In this document: positions 50,875-60,376 of the stretch, in pieces
Numbering within the stretch: the stretch's first letter is position 1
How the letters are laid out: every line of letters begins with the position of its first letter
From: Lepidurus packardi
Taxonomy: Eukaryota > Arthropoda > Branchiopoda > Notostraca > Triopsidae
Length of the DNA stretch: 64,000 nucleotides
Reading direction: 5' to 3'
NCBI GenBank assembly: GCA_023053545.1
Contig: JAKZAN010000002.1
Span: 4,262,375-4,326,374 of the forward strand
Made by a program: the position numbers and the translations under genes
Notes under the pieces: model-generated
Databases searched by the model: none
What the model saw: the letters and a program-made list of their open reading frames with translations, nothing else
Told to the model about the DNA's origin: nothing

Positions 50875-52318
50875 AGAATCGCAGCTCTCCATTCTTCTTC
50901 CGTACCAGCACGACTGGAGACGACCAAGGACTTTCTGATGAGGTAATTATTCCCTTTTCCAACATGTCGGATACTTGTCCGGCTATTACTTCTCTTTCTC
51001 CCGGCGACAATCTTCGAGGGAGGCAGGAAAGGGGCGGGGCGTCAGAAGTCTCGATCCGGTGTCTGACAATATCCGTATGGCCCAAGCTGCCCTCAGATTC
51101 TTGAAAGCAATGTTGGTACTTCTGAACAAGTTGTCGTACGGCTTCGGATTCTCTGGGCGGGAGTTCAGGGTTGATATCCAGTTGCAACGGTGACTTGGAG
51201 GCGGCATTTCCTTCGGATACGCTTAGGATTACATCGGGTGATCCATTCGTCTCCTTAACTTCGGCTACTGGCATCCCTGGCTTCGTTACTCTGCATAGGC
51301 GTTGACCGCTTCGGAATCGAATTGGCGACGAACTTAAATTGACCACTGGAATATCTATGAAGCCTTCCTGCACGGCGAGTATGCTCTCGGGAATCACCCA
51401 CTCTCTTCTAGATCGAGCGTGACGGTCTAACGGAACGACCACCGTCTCCGGAGAACCTCGAGGGGCGTGAACTCGAACGAAAACCATGGTAGAGGCGGGT
51501 AGGGACGTGGTACCGCAGATAGTACAGATGCCTAAGCTCTCCGTGACTGGGTCGAAGCCGGGAGGGGACCAACACGATTCTTCGGGGTTGGGTTCCACAG
51601 AAATATCTGGAAGTACTGTGGGGATTGTAGGCAGCTCTTCCTGTTGACTGACTGGTCCTACTGGTTCGGCGACCGCCACAATACTTTGGTCCTCGATTTG
51701 TTTCAAAACCCACGATTCTTCGGTGTTCAGTTCCACAGAAATATCTGGAAGAACTGTGGGGATTGTAGGTAGTTCTTCCTGTTGGCTGACTGGTCCTACT
51801 GGTTCGGCGACCGTCCCAGTACCTCCGAATGCCGTGGAATTATTTGTTAAATCCGTCGATAGCTCGACACTTTGGTCCTCGATTTGTTCCAAAACCCACG
51901 ATTCTGTCTTCGGTATGTGAAGCCGTTGACTCACGCGCGGGACGGCAATAGTGCTTCTACCCAGTACCATGGCGCCAACGTCATTCCGCCCCATCCAGTC
52001 TACGCCGAGTATAACGGGGAATGGGCAGTGCCGGACCACGATAAATCGGTTGACCGTGTCTACTCCTCCGGCCTTCCACACAACTCGGAGTTCAAGTGTT
52101 CCCATAACCGGCAAATCTTCCTTGGCCGCTCCACAAATATTCGGACCTAAATATGGTTCGATTTGGTCACGAATTCCGGTTATCATGTCTTCTCGTACTA
52201 ACGATCGTGCGCCACCCGAATCCACTACTGCTGGTACTCCGTCGATACATCCGCCCAAATGGATGAAGATGAACGGCAAAGTGGTTGGTCGACTACCCAG
52301 AGAAGTTGTCGAAACCAC
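50678..52318 (-). pseudogene. Retroelement protease and partial reverse transcriptase (pol, 5' part)
   Basis: The open frame carries a retroviral-type aspartic protease with VVDSGGARSLV and, about 70 residues on, VILGVDWMG. A linker follows with an internal duplication, then the RT fingers and palm start: IITSSESPWSSPVVLVRKKN and LDLASGYWQVAVDPEYQ. A one-base insertion ends the frame right after VTPDGLL, before the catalytic YLDD. The rest of RT continues out of frame to 50545 and is then cut off. It follows gag in another frame, as is usual for gag-pol frameshifting. Confidence 0.88.
51585..51910 (-). repeat. Tandem duplication in the pol linker
   Basis: Two copies of a block encoding ESWVL-QIEDQS followed by VAEPVGPVSQQEELPTIPTV and LPDISVE. 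The copies differ by a small internal deletion in one (loss of the ELSTDLTNNSTAFGGTG stretch). The duplication keeps the frame, so the linker between protease and RT tolerates length change. Confidence 0.8.
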
Positions 52319-52344
52319 TGGGACGAAAGGGGCTTCTGCGGAAG

Positions 52345-53382
52345 TTAGGGCCGACCCTGCCCTCCCGGGGCGGCCCGTGGGTTTTCCGACCGATTACGGT
52401 AAGCGGCATCTTGACCCGGACGATTTCCGCTACCATGGTTAAAACCGTCGGAGTTGGGGCAATTACGGCTAAAGTGTCCTCCCCCACATTTGTAGCACGT
52501 GGAGGCCCTTCGATTTGGACAGTCTCTGGCCAAATGTCCGACTCTGCCGCACTCGAAGCATCCTCTCCTTTCGTTCGGATCTGGCGGAAAATCAGGTCGG
52601 GGCGGGGTCCTGGGGTGGTCTGAAGGCATGGCTGAATGACCGACTCTGGCTAACAAGGTGCGGATCCCCGCGATCAACTCTCCATCGTGACCAATGCCGC
52701 TGGGTGTGCCCGGTACGTTAACGGGCTCTTGTGTGGGGATGCCAGTAATTTCCTCTAGTCGCTGGGCTGCATCGATGAAATCACTGATGCTTTTCGCCGG
52801 GGAGACCATCAGTGCGGCAGCGTGTTCAGGACGGGCGAGTCCGCGGATCAGGTAGGGGATTATGGCCTCCTCGTTGATGCCTTGGGGGCACCTCTTGCAA
52901 AGGGCGGCCTTCCTGAGGATATAATGTACCACCGGTTCTCCCGCCTCCTGTCGTCGTGACTTCACTAAAGGCAACCACTCTTCCATCGTCATTTTCTTTT
53001 CGAACACCTTCTCCAGCTTGGACCGCCAGTCCGTCCACCGAGTGTGGGTCTGTCCGTCTGTTTCATGCCACGATAGGGCCAATCCTTGGATTTTGCTAAT
53101 GGCAATCCTACGCTTAAGCGTGTCGTCCCATCCTTCCGTTTCTGAAGCCAACTTGAAATTTCGCAGCCAGGCGTGTACATCCCCTTCGCCATCGTAGGTT
53201 GGTATGGTAGACGCTGTTTTAGAGATAGGCTTCGTATTACGGGAATGTTGGGCTGCCAAGCTTTTGATCAGTTGATCGTGGTCCGACCGTTGGGTTGCCA
53301 CGCTTTGGGTTAGTGCCGACTGTTGGGCTACCAAGCTTTGGGTTAGTGCCGACAGCGTTTTGATTAGCTCTTCGGTGGCCAT
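52345..53382 (-). CDS. Retroelement Gag with two zinc knuckles
   Basis: Gag packages the element RNA. From MATEELIKTLSALTQSLVAQ there is a short repeat-rich coil, then a capsid-like domain (DVHAWLRNFKLASETEGWDD; EEWLPLVKSRRQEAGEPVV). Two CCHC zinc knuckles follow: CFECGRVGHLARDC and CYKCGGGHFSRNC. The frame is intact. An earlier Met at 53499 would add residues coded by leader repeats, so the start at 53382 is preferred. Confidence 0.85.
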   Translation of the reverse strand: MATEELIKTLSALTQSLVAQQSALTQSVATQRSDHDQLIKSLAAQHSRNTKPISKTASTIPTYDGEGDVHAWLRNFKLASETEGWDDTLKRRIAISKIQGLALSWHETDGQTHTRWTDWRSKLEKVFEKKMTMEEWLPLVKSRRQEAGEPVVHYILRKAALCKRCPQGINEEAIIPYLIRGLARPEHAAALMVSPAKSISDFIDAAQRLEEITGIPTQEPVNVPGTPSGIGHDGELIAGIRTLLARVGHSAMPSDHPRTPPRPDFPPDPNERRGCFECGRVGHLARDCPNRRASTCYKCGGGHFSRNCPNSDGFNHGSGNRPGQDAAYRNRSENPRAAPGGQGRP

Positions 53383-53439
53383 TCTGACTTGCCCGGGGAT
53401 AACTCTGCGATATCCGCTTGAGTACCCGGTGACGCCACT

Positions 53440-53590
53440 ATGAAATTCGTCAACACTGAAAGTAACCGGCGATATGCACTTGGGTCCGCAGTGACACAAC
53501 TATGAAATTCGCCAACACTGAAATTCTTCAACAGTGAAACTCGCAACACTGAAACACTGCAACTATGAAATCCTGCAACACTGAAACTTG
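53440..53590 (-). repeat. Short repeats in the retroelement leader
   Basis: At least six irregular copies of CAACACTGAAA / CAACTATGAAA (plus-strand reading) at about 15-30 bp spacing, between the PBS and gag. They vary by one or two bases. The function is unknown; the leader position fits packaging or translation signals, but this is inference. Confidence 0.65.
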
Positions 53591-53744
53591 ACGTTTCATG
53601 CGCAAATTACGTGTCTTTTTTCACAAAATACTGTTTTTTTTTTTCACAAAATCAGGTTCTTTCCAACGTGGAATCCAATCACAAACACTCTCCGTCACTG
53701 GAAATCGTATGACACTTTGATTAATACCACAGGATTGCTGCAGA

Positions 53745-53762
53745 ATCCCACTCCTGACACCA
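53745..53762 (-). other. Primer binding site of the retroelement
   Basis: On the minus strand TGGTGTCAGGAGTGGGAT starts with TGG, as expected for pairing to a tRNA 3' CCA end. It sits 2 nt from an ACA that matches the last bases of the LTR at 56918-56920. This fixes the 5' end of the minus-strand half. The priming tRNA is not assigned. Confidence 0.75.
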
Positions 53763-53768
53763 AATGTC

Positions 53769-54097
53769 GCGTGGATTACCGACGTCTTAATGCGGCCACA
53801 AAAAGAGACGTATACCCCCTGCCGAGGATTGATGACGTTTTGGATCGGATTGGAAACGCAAAATACTTCACTTCCCTAGACTTGGCTAGCGGTTACTGGC
53901 AAGTAGCAGTGGATCCTGAATATCAAGAAAAGACAGCTTTCGTGACTCCAGATGGTCTCTATGAATTCAAGAGGATGCCATTCGGTTTAAGCAACGCGCC
54001 TGCCACCTTCCAGCGACTCATGGACAGAGTCTTAGTTGGCTTAAAATGGCATCAGTGTCTGGTCTACCTGGATGACGTATTGGTTTATGGAACAACA
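53769..54097 (+). repeat. Inverted RT arm, right
   Basis: Partner of 50545-50874. It begins at GCGTGGATTACCG immediately after the LTR-derived TGTC. The two arms with the 2.9-kb interior form a large inverted repeat. Confidence 0.9.
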
Positions 54098-55462
54098 TTT
54101 GAAGAACACCAGAGTCGATTGCAGACTGTACTAGAGGCGATTTCCCGGGCTGGACTTACCTTGAAAACCCAGAAGTGTGCGTTCGCCTACGAGGAGATTA
54201 AGTTCCTGGGCCATGTCCTCAATCACCAAGGAATCCGGCCTGACCCAGATAAAGTTCGTGCCGTCACGGAATTTCCAGTACCCCAGAATGTTCGTCAAGT
54301 ACGAAGCTTCCTCGGCCTCAGCAGCTATTACCGAAGATTCGTTCCCCGCTTCGCAGCCGTCTCGAAACCACTCACGGAACTTCTACGAAAGCGCCAAGTA
54401 TGGAAGTGGGACATTAAGCAACAGGCTGCTTTTGACGGACTTCGCCAGTTACTAACAACCCCACCCGTGCTCGCTTCCCTTCGGACTGGATGGGATTTAG
54501 AGGTCCATACAGATGCGTCGGGAGATGGATTGGGAGCTGTCTTGATTCAGCGGAACGGGGAGTGCGAAGAAACGATTGCCTACCTAAGCCGGAGATTGAC
54601 CCCCAGTGAAGAAAACCACCACAGTAACGAGTTGGAGTGCTTGGCGGTTGTTTGGGCAGTTGAAAAGCTCCGGTCGTATGTTTTTGGCCGTCCATTCCGG
54701 GTTATTACCGATAATTCGTCCGTCACTTGGCTCTACTCAAAGCAAGTCCTTCCAACCAAGTTCAGCCGCTGGATAATGGCCCTACAAGAGTACGAGATTA
54801 CGTTTAAACACCGCAGTGGTAGGGCAAATGTCATCGCTGACGCCCTATCCCGTGCTCCGGTAGGAACAGCCGAAGACACGACAGTCCCAGCGGAGCTTAC
54901 AGTTTGCTCCATCAGCACAAAATTTCCAAGGACCACCCTGGTTTTGATGCAACGGGCCGATGCTAAACTAGCACCCATACTTCAGAAGCTGGACGAATTC
55001 GGAGGCGGTGACGGTATTGGTAACTGCGAAGCCAACGTTTGTATTCGAGACTCGAGTACTGCATCTAAGCGGGAACAAAAACGCTTACATGAGGAATTTG
55101 TCATTCGGCATGGAGTTCTGTACAGGCGTGGAGGCCCTAATGGAAGACCGTCACTCATTGCTATCCCGGCGCCAATGAAGCGGACTATCTTAGAAGAGTG
55201 TCACTCGGGCTCTACGGGCGGACATCTGGGAGTAACCAAAACGATTGCCAGGGTACGACAACGGTATTGGTGGCCGAAACTTCGTCGCCACGTTGGACAG
55301 TTCATCGCCGGATGCCCGCATTGTCAAGTGTACAAACAACCACCGGGGCTACAAGCCGGGCTACTGCAGTCCATTCCCCCCCCCCTTCCCGACCTTTCGA
55401 AGTCTTGGGTATCGATCACGTGGGTCCTCTCCCCCGTACAGAAGGAGGCAATCGCCATGTGA
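53769..55462 (+). pseudogene. Retroelement reverse transcriptase, RNase H and start of integrase (pol, 3' part)
   Basis: The frame opens upstream at 53588, but element pol sequence starts at the joint at 53769. RT carries the catalytic [12 protein letters not shown] and FLGLSSYYRRFVPRFA. RNase H has the acidic residues in VHTDASGDGLG, NELECLAVVW and VITDNSSVTW. The integrase zinc domain has H-H-C-C in GGHLGVTKTI, RRHVGQF and CPHCQ. The frame is lost at a run of ten C at 55376-55385, after which integrase continues one frame over. The RT N-terminus and everything before it are missing in this orientation. Confidence 0.88.
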
Positions 55463-56541
55463 TCGTTTGTATCGATTATGGTACGAAATGGATTGAAGCT
55501 CAAGCCGTCCCAGATACGACATCCCAAAGAGTCTGCAACTTTCTGATGCAAAACATCGTTCTTCGGCATGGTACACCAAACAAGCTTATCAGCGATCGTG
55601 GCACTGGTTTCACGGCTGAGTTGCTTGAGGAAGTCTTGGAAAAGATGCAAATCCAGCATGCGATGTCGGCCGCCTACCACCCGCAGACCAATGGTTTATG
55701 TGAACGGGTAAATCGGACATTGGTGGAAGTATTATCCGGTCTAGTGACTCCAAGTCAATCCAGCTGGGATGTGTATGTTACGCAGGCCTGTTTTGCAATC
55801 AACACCGCTGTGCAGGAGAGTACTGGGTTTACGCCGTTCCAGCTCGTGTATGGGAGACATGCAGTTCTGCCCGAAGAAACCAAATATCCCTGGCCAGAAG
55901 ATGCGCCGGAAACATACAGCGAATTTCTTGATCGGGTCGAGTCTACGCGTCTGTGGGCCATCGAGAGTGTCAAGTCCAAGCAGAAAAAGCAGAAAACAAA
56001 TTTTGATGCCCACCGGAAGCTGTCGGTTCCCTATCACGAAGGAGATTTAGTTTTGGTTCGTCGACGACTACGAGTGGTGGGGAAATGTCAGAAGATGCTC
56101 CCCAAGTATATAGGACCGTTTCAGGTGGCCGCCAAGCTTACGGAGGTGACCTATCGTGTTATGGATCTCCCAGGCCTAGAGACAAGAAAGGCATTACGAA
56201 TTTTTCCGGTCCACGTATCCCAAATGAAGTCGTATCACGAAGGTTATCAGTCGGACGAAAGTGATCGGTCGTTTGAATCGGACGTCGATGGGGGAAATAA
56301 CACGGGGGATTTACAGCCAGGTCCAGCGCAGGAGGAAGCCACGGACGTCCAACAGGTAGCCGGCGGTGGTATAGAACTCGAAGTGCCAGACAACACAAGA
56401 GAGGATTCTGGTGGGATGACGCCGGAAGAAGGGTTGAAAAGTACTGGACGTAACGACATCGGAACAGCGAAGAAGGAGATTGCGTTGAGCCTTCCTGCAC
56501 GAGTAAGGAAGCCTCCTAAGCGCTACGTCGAAGAATGTTGA
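55386..56541 (+). pseudogene. Retroelement integrase, catalytic core and C-terminal domain
   Basis: This continues the integrase after the C-run frameshift. The DDE catalytic triad is visible as Asp in GIDHVGPLPRT and VCIDYGTKW, Asp in SDRGTGFT, and Glu before the NHxxG-like region around HPQTNGLCERVNRT. A C-terminal SH3-like part (GDLVLVRRRL; YIGPFQVAAKLTEVTYRV) precedes an acidic tail. The stop at 56541 is followed by about 215 bp of non-coding element before the LTR. Confidence 0.87.
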
Positions 56542-56755
56542 ACCGGTTGATGCTAAATTGTATTACGAGTAACCTTGGCACGTGCTTTTGTTTGTGGGAA
56601 GTTGGTAAAATGGTAGTTTAACGAGGTCTAGCCTTTGTAGTAGTTTTTCCTTTGTAATGTGGTGTTTTTCTTTGTTGGGTATTTTCACTGTCCCGATTGC
56701 TTTGAGTGTATGTCTTTTTGGAAATTTTAAGAGGTTTGTTAAAATTTATGTGGTC

Positions 56756-56768
56756 AGGAAAGGCCGAG
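56756..56768 (+). other. Polypurine tract
   Basis: AGGAAAGGCCGAG directly precedes the LTR start TGTAGCGG. This is the place where plus-strand priming occurs in LTR elements. Two C interrupt the purines. Confidence 0.55.
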
Positions 56769-56920
56769 TGTAGCGGTTCGCGAGTCGAACCGCTAGCGAA
56801 CCTCCGAGCAAGTAGAGAGAGAGTTGCGAGGGAGAGTGGTAGAGCCTAGAGCGGGCTCGGGAGAAGACAGACGCGAGGGGTGGAGGCGTGGTGCGTACCA
56901 GAATTGAACTCCACGCGACA
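56769..56920 (+). repeat. 3' LTR, 152 bp
   Basis: It starts TGTAGCGG and ends CGCGACA, giving the canonical TGT...ACA. The right end is fixed by the same CCACGCGACA found (reverse complemented) next to the primer binding site at 53765-53774. The first 27 bp form a palindrome, TAGCGGTTCG and CGAACCGCTA around a 5-bp loop. This is a short LTR. The 5' LTR is missing, so no target-site duplication can be checked. Confidence 0.75.
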
Positions 56921-56999
56921 ATACGAACTATAGAGCAAAACAAAATGACGTTAAACTCACATGCCAAAGTCAGGCTGTTTTTGTAGGCGGGGTTTTTGT

Positions 57000-57520
57000 A
57001 GCCTTGAATTTTTCGCCGAGCTGCATCTCTTTCCGTTGTAAGGCAAACGTCTCGTTTGACGTGAAAATTTGCTCCTAATGAAGAAACGTACCTCGTTTCA
57101 ATGCCTAACAAATTTCGAAGAAAAATTTGGATTAACCGTGGCGATTTTGTCATGGTTCATCCCATTGAAGAGGGCGGAAAGGTGAAAGCAGAGATTCTCG
57201 CTATCCTTTACAAGGAACAAATTAGATACATTCAACAAGAATGGAAATGGTAAGGAATTTGACAATCTTTTGCCATCTCAGTCGCACTAATTAAAACTCC
57301 TGTCTGAGCAGGCCGGAAGCGTTCAATTTAGCGAAGTTAGAAGAACCTTTACCAGCTCAGGGCGCTCAAAACTCATATTCTACATCCGAAGACTCTGAAT
57401 CAGACGACGAATACGATTTAACTCCTAATCCCAATAGAGCTTTCCAACTTACCGACAGGACACTTCCAGTAGCTTCCAGACGCATCTTCAGCAGAAGAAG
57501 TTGAAAACAAAGGCCAATGA
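57000..57520 (+). pseudogene. CFAP157-EIF1AD chimeric pseudogene
   Basis: 57000-57059 matches the CFAP157 exon at 43021-43080 (antisense here). 57071 onward matches EIF1AD from within exon 2 (44688). The first OB-fold strand, the EIF1AD start and the promoter are gone. The remaining frame reads [20 protein letters not shown]. The third exon has lost one A at the AFQ codons, which shifts the acidic tail out of frame. This is a dead copy. Confidence 0.88.
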
Positions 57521-57724
57521 TAAAAACGATTGTGTGTGCAAAAAGGACTAGCTATATATTGGTAAATATAAAAAATTGATTTACATGTCAAATAGCGGAC
57601 TTATTTTCGGGTCAATCACTTTCACTAGAAGAAAATTGGACTCCTTTGGCCGGCCTTGCACTCTGACTTTGACCTGGATGGATTAGATCACTGCTGACAG
57701 AACGTGGGAATGTCCTTTTGACGC

Positions 57725-58272
57725 CTAGTCGCTTGATTGGAAAAGTGGTAACTGGTCTGGGTGGACTCGTAATGGAGTGCGCTGAGGTTTTCGCAACCTA
57801 TAAAAACGGGTTTTACTTTTGATATATTTTGGAAGAAAAAAACGCCCGACTTGTGCTCTTCTGTGGCTGCCATGGATTTCAACCAACTCGGTAAACATCG
57901 TTGAAAGTTTGGATCGCCTTACTTCTTCTGGGACTGGCTTCAGATGGAACTCCTTTGTTTCTTGAATGTTCGACCTGTTGCAGAAAGTAAGCTCTAGAAT
58001 CCTGCATGGTGCATCTAGTTTCCATTGGCAGTTTTGTGCTAAAACGTTCCTGAAGGCAGAGGGGAGCGTTACTTACGTTAACCAAACCTTGGATGCATAC
58101 AGTACGTGAATTCAATCGTGTTTTCCAAACGTTTCTCACTGCTCAGCATTTCCGTGATGTTTGTTACGATCAGAAACAAGGTGGAATTCTGTATCTCTGC
58201 TTGAAGCACATATTGTGAGCCATTGATGATTGCCTCTTTAATGTTATAGTAGTACGAAAAAGTTGTAGACAT
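57725..58272 (-). pseudogene. TRAPPC13-like relic, unit B
   Basis: Same layout as 45246-45793: YYNIKEAIINGSQYVLQAEI in one frame, QDSRAYFLQ in a second, and ETKEFHLKPVPEE in a third, with the same possible 56-nt intron. A few amino-acid changes distinguish it (for example Met to Ile before QETKEF). No new stop was seen in the 164-residue model, so a real short gene is not excluded. The family call is weak. Confidence 0.4.
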
Positions 58273-58950
58273 TATTCGCTTCGAATCTGGGTTGGACAAC
58301 AGTCAACAACTCACGCCCCTTGCCATCTCGAACTTACAACTACAATGCTGCGTTGCCATACTGTAGCATTCATTGATGGATGTTTCAAAAAAGATCAGAC
58401 CAAACTGTCGGATCGGATCGAAATTTTTAGGAAATTTACCGATCCAACATCAGGCCATCTAGTGGTCATGGTTGAACTTTTTCTACTCCGTTTCTAACAG
58501 CGAAGGTCTTTGGCAAACGTGGTTTCGAGTAACAAACGCGTTTTTCGTTTTCAATTCACCTTTGTTCAGCATAGTAGTACTTAACTTTATTATTACTATT
58601 GTTTATAGTGATCTGATATTTAATCGGATCTACGACGCTGATCGAAAATTACCTAAGATCCGACAAAAAGCCAAGATCCGGTGCACTGCTTAACTTACAT
58701 CTGTAATTAGCTTTTGCTTAAAATATCAGAACGCATATCATTGAAATTATAGAAACGAAAGCCCGAGTATTTCAAGTCCTATGCAACTCGAACCCACGAG
58801 GATGTCAGAGAGTACCGATTTCATTTACACTGAAAATGATCGCATACTTGATGACCTCAAGATAACGTATATGCCTATTACTTTCTGTAAATACCGTAAG
58901 TAACGCATTAATTCCCGTGCTGCGTCTCGAAGGACTTGTAACAGTAAAAC

Positions 58951-60245
58951 ATGCGCTTTGATTTGCAATATTTATTGTACGTGAGTATTTTTCTGAGAGG
59001 GGAAAATGTTCTCTGTGCGCCATGTGACGCCGAGAATCTAATTCCCTTGCAATTGTACATCCCGCGAGGAGAATTAAAGCAAATAATCCAAGAAGCGATA
59101 ACTTCGATTCTGAGCAGCCTCAATGGAAATGGAAACTTTCAGAATCTACTCCCAAATTTAGCGCTGCTCCAGGAGTAAAAACGGAAAGTTCAGGAGTAAA
59201 AACGGAAATGTCAACTAATTAACCCGACTGGTGTTAAAACTCGCCAGTCTTGGACTTTACGCGTAATTGGTATGTATATCTATGTACAGCTCTACAAGCA
59301 GTACTTTCTGTCAACTGTATATAGGTCAATTTAAGCTTTGAGTAAATTGTGCAGATATCATAGTTAATCAAACGCTACGAAGTCGTTCCTCTACTTGGTT
59401 CGTCCGACTAATTTGGTTGAGGGACCGTGGAAAGTGTTTTGCGACATGGAAACTGAAGGCGGTGGTCGGATTGTTTTCCAGACAAAGGGCAATGTCGAAC
59501 CTCTCGAAAATTTCACTCGTACTTTCAAAGAATATGAGTATTTGCCATCAGTGTTAAAGTTTTTGGAAATTTTAAAAATTTGGTGTTTGAAAACTAGCTG
59601 GGTTTTGGGGATTTTGATCGCGAATTCTGGATGGGAAATGTATTGCTTTGGGCGCTCACTAACGATGATAATGGAGGATCGGTACCAGCATATGGAGCTA
59701 GTTGTCGACATGGAAACCTTCGATGGAGATACGCGGTTTGCTCGCTACACGAACTTTTCAATTGATTCCAATAAAGATGGCTATAGTCTGCACCTCCACT
59801 CGTATTCTGGTAATGCTGGGAACAGTTTGTCAAAGCATAGATTGCAAGTTTTTGTGACCGTAGATAGAGAACGTAACAATTGCGCCAAGACATTTAAAGT
59901 ACATCTATAATTGCTCTCATTTCCAGCTTTCATAATCTGTCATCGTAGGGTGGTTGGTGGTACTATAGTTGCATACTTCAAACCTTAATGGCAAGTATTT
60001 ACGAGGCCCTCATGACAGTTATGCGGAAGGGATCAATTGGTAAAAATGTTCACATTAGAAGTTTGAATTCAATTGAGTTATGCTAGGCTCGACTTTAAAG
60101 GGTATCACTATTCATTAAAGAAAACCGTTATGCGATTCAGGCCTCAAAATTTTGATTCTGTGGCCGTCGACAATCCACCAGAGTTTCAGACCAAGAAGAG
60201 CGTTGCTGACTTGATTAAGGACGGTGTTACGTTAACGAAACCTTA
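58951..60245 (+). pseudogene. Fibrinogen-related (FReD) pseudogene, unit B
   Basis: It keeps the first exon, which encodes a signal-peptide-like MRFDLQYLLYVSIFLRGENV followed by LCAPCD. The domain start LVEGPWKVFCDMETEGGG leads to ENFTRTFKEYE, where loss of one G damages the splice donor. After the intron comes LGFGDFDREFWMGN with ALTNDDNGG, then a one-base shift into MELVVDMETFDGDTRFARYT and LHSYSGNAGNSLSKH. A 50-nt intron (starting GTACATC) follows, then GGWWYYSC, where one C is lost compared with unit A. The last exon ends as in A. Several frame lesions mean no full product. Confidence 0.8.
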
Positions 60246-60376
60246 ACGATATTGCAACGTAATCGCAAGTTCGTAGTGGCATATTTAGTTTATTAAAATT
60301 ATCGCTCAACGCAATTTTTGTTTCGCTGGGAATTTGTGATCATATTTACGTAGTTGTGTTACAAAATAATACAGGG

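Larger units (their letters stand above)
50545..56920. mobile_element. Rearranged Ty3/gypsy-type LTR retrotransposon, two inverted halves
   Basis: The minus-strand half (50545-53768) reads PBS, leader, gag, protease and part of RT. The plus-strand half (53769-56920) reads RT, RNase H, integrase, polypurine tract and 3' LTR. The domain order RT-RNase H-integrase is that of Ty3/gypsy (Metaviridae), and no envelope gene is seen. The same 330 bp of RT occurs at 50545-50874 (-) and 53769-54097 (+), differing by one inserted base. No 5' LTR is left except about 11 bp at the central joint. The element as it stands cannot be a complete mobile unit. The near-identity of the arms suggests the event is recent. 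Confidence 0.9.

Noticed and set aside
53588..53768. Extra N-terminal coding region of the plus-strand pol frame
   Set aside because: This part is the antisense of the element leader and PBS, open by chance. The element's RT sequence starts only at the joint at 53769.
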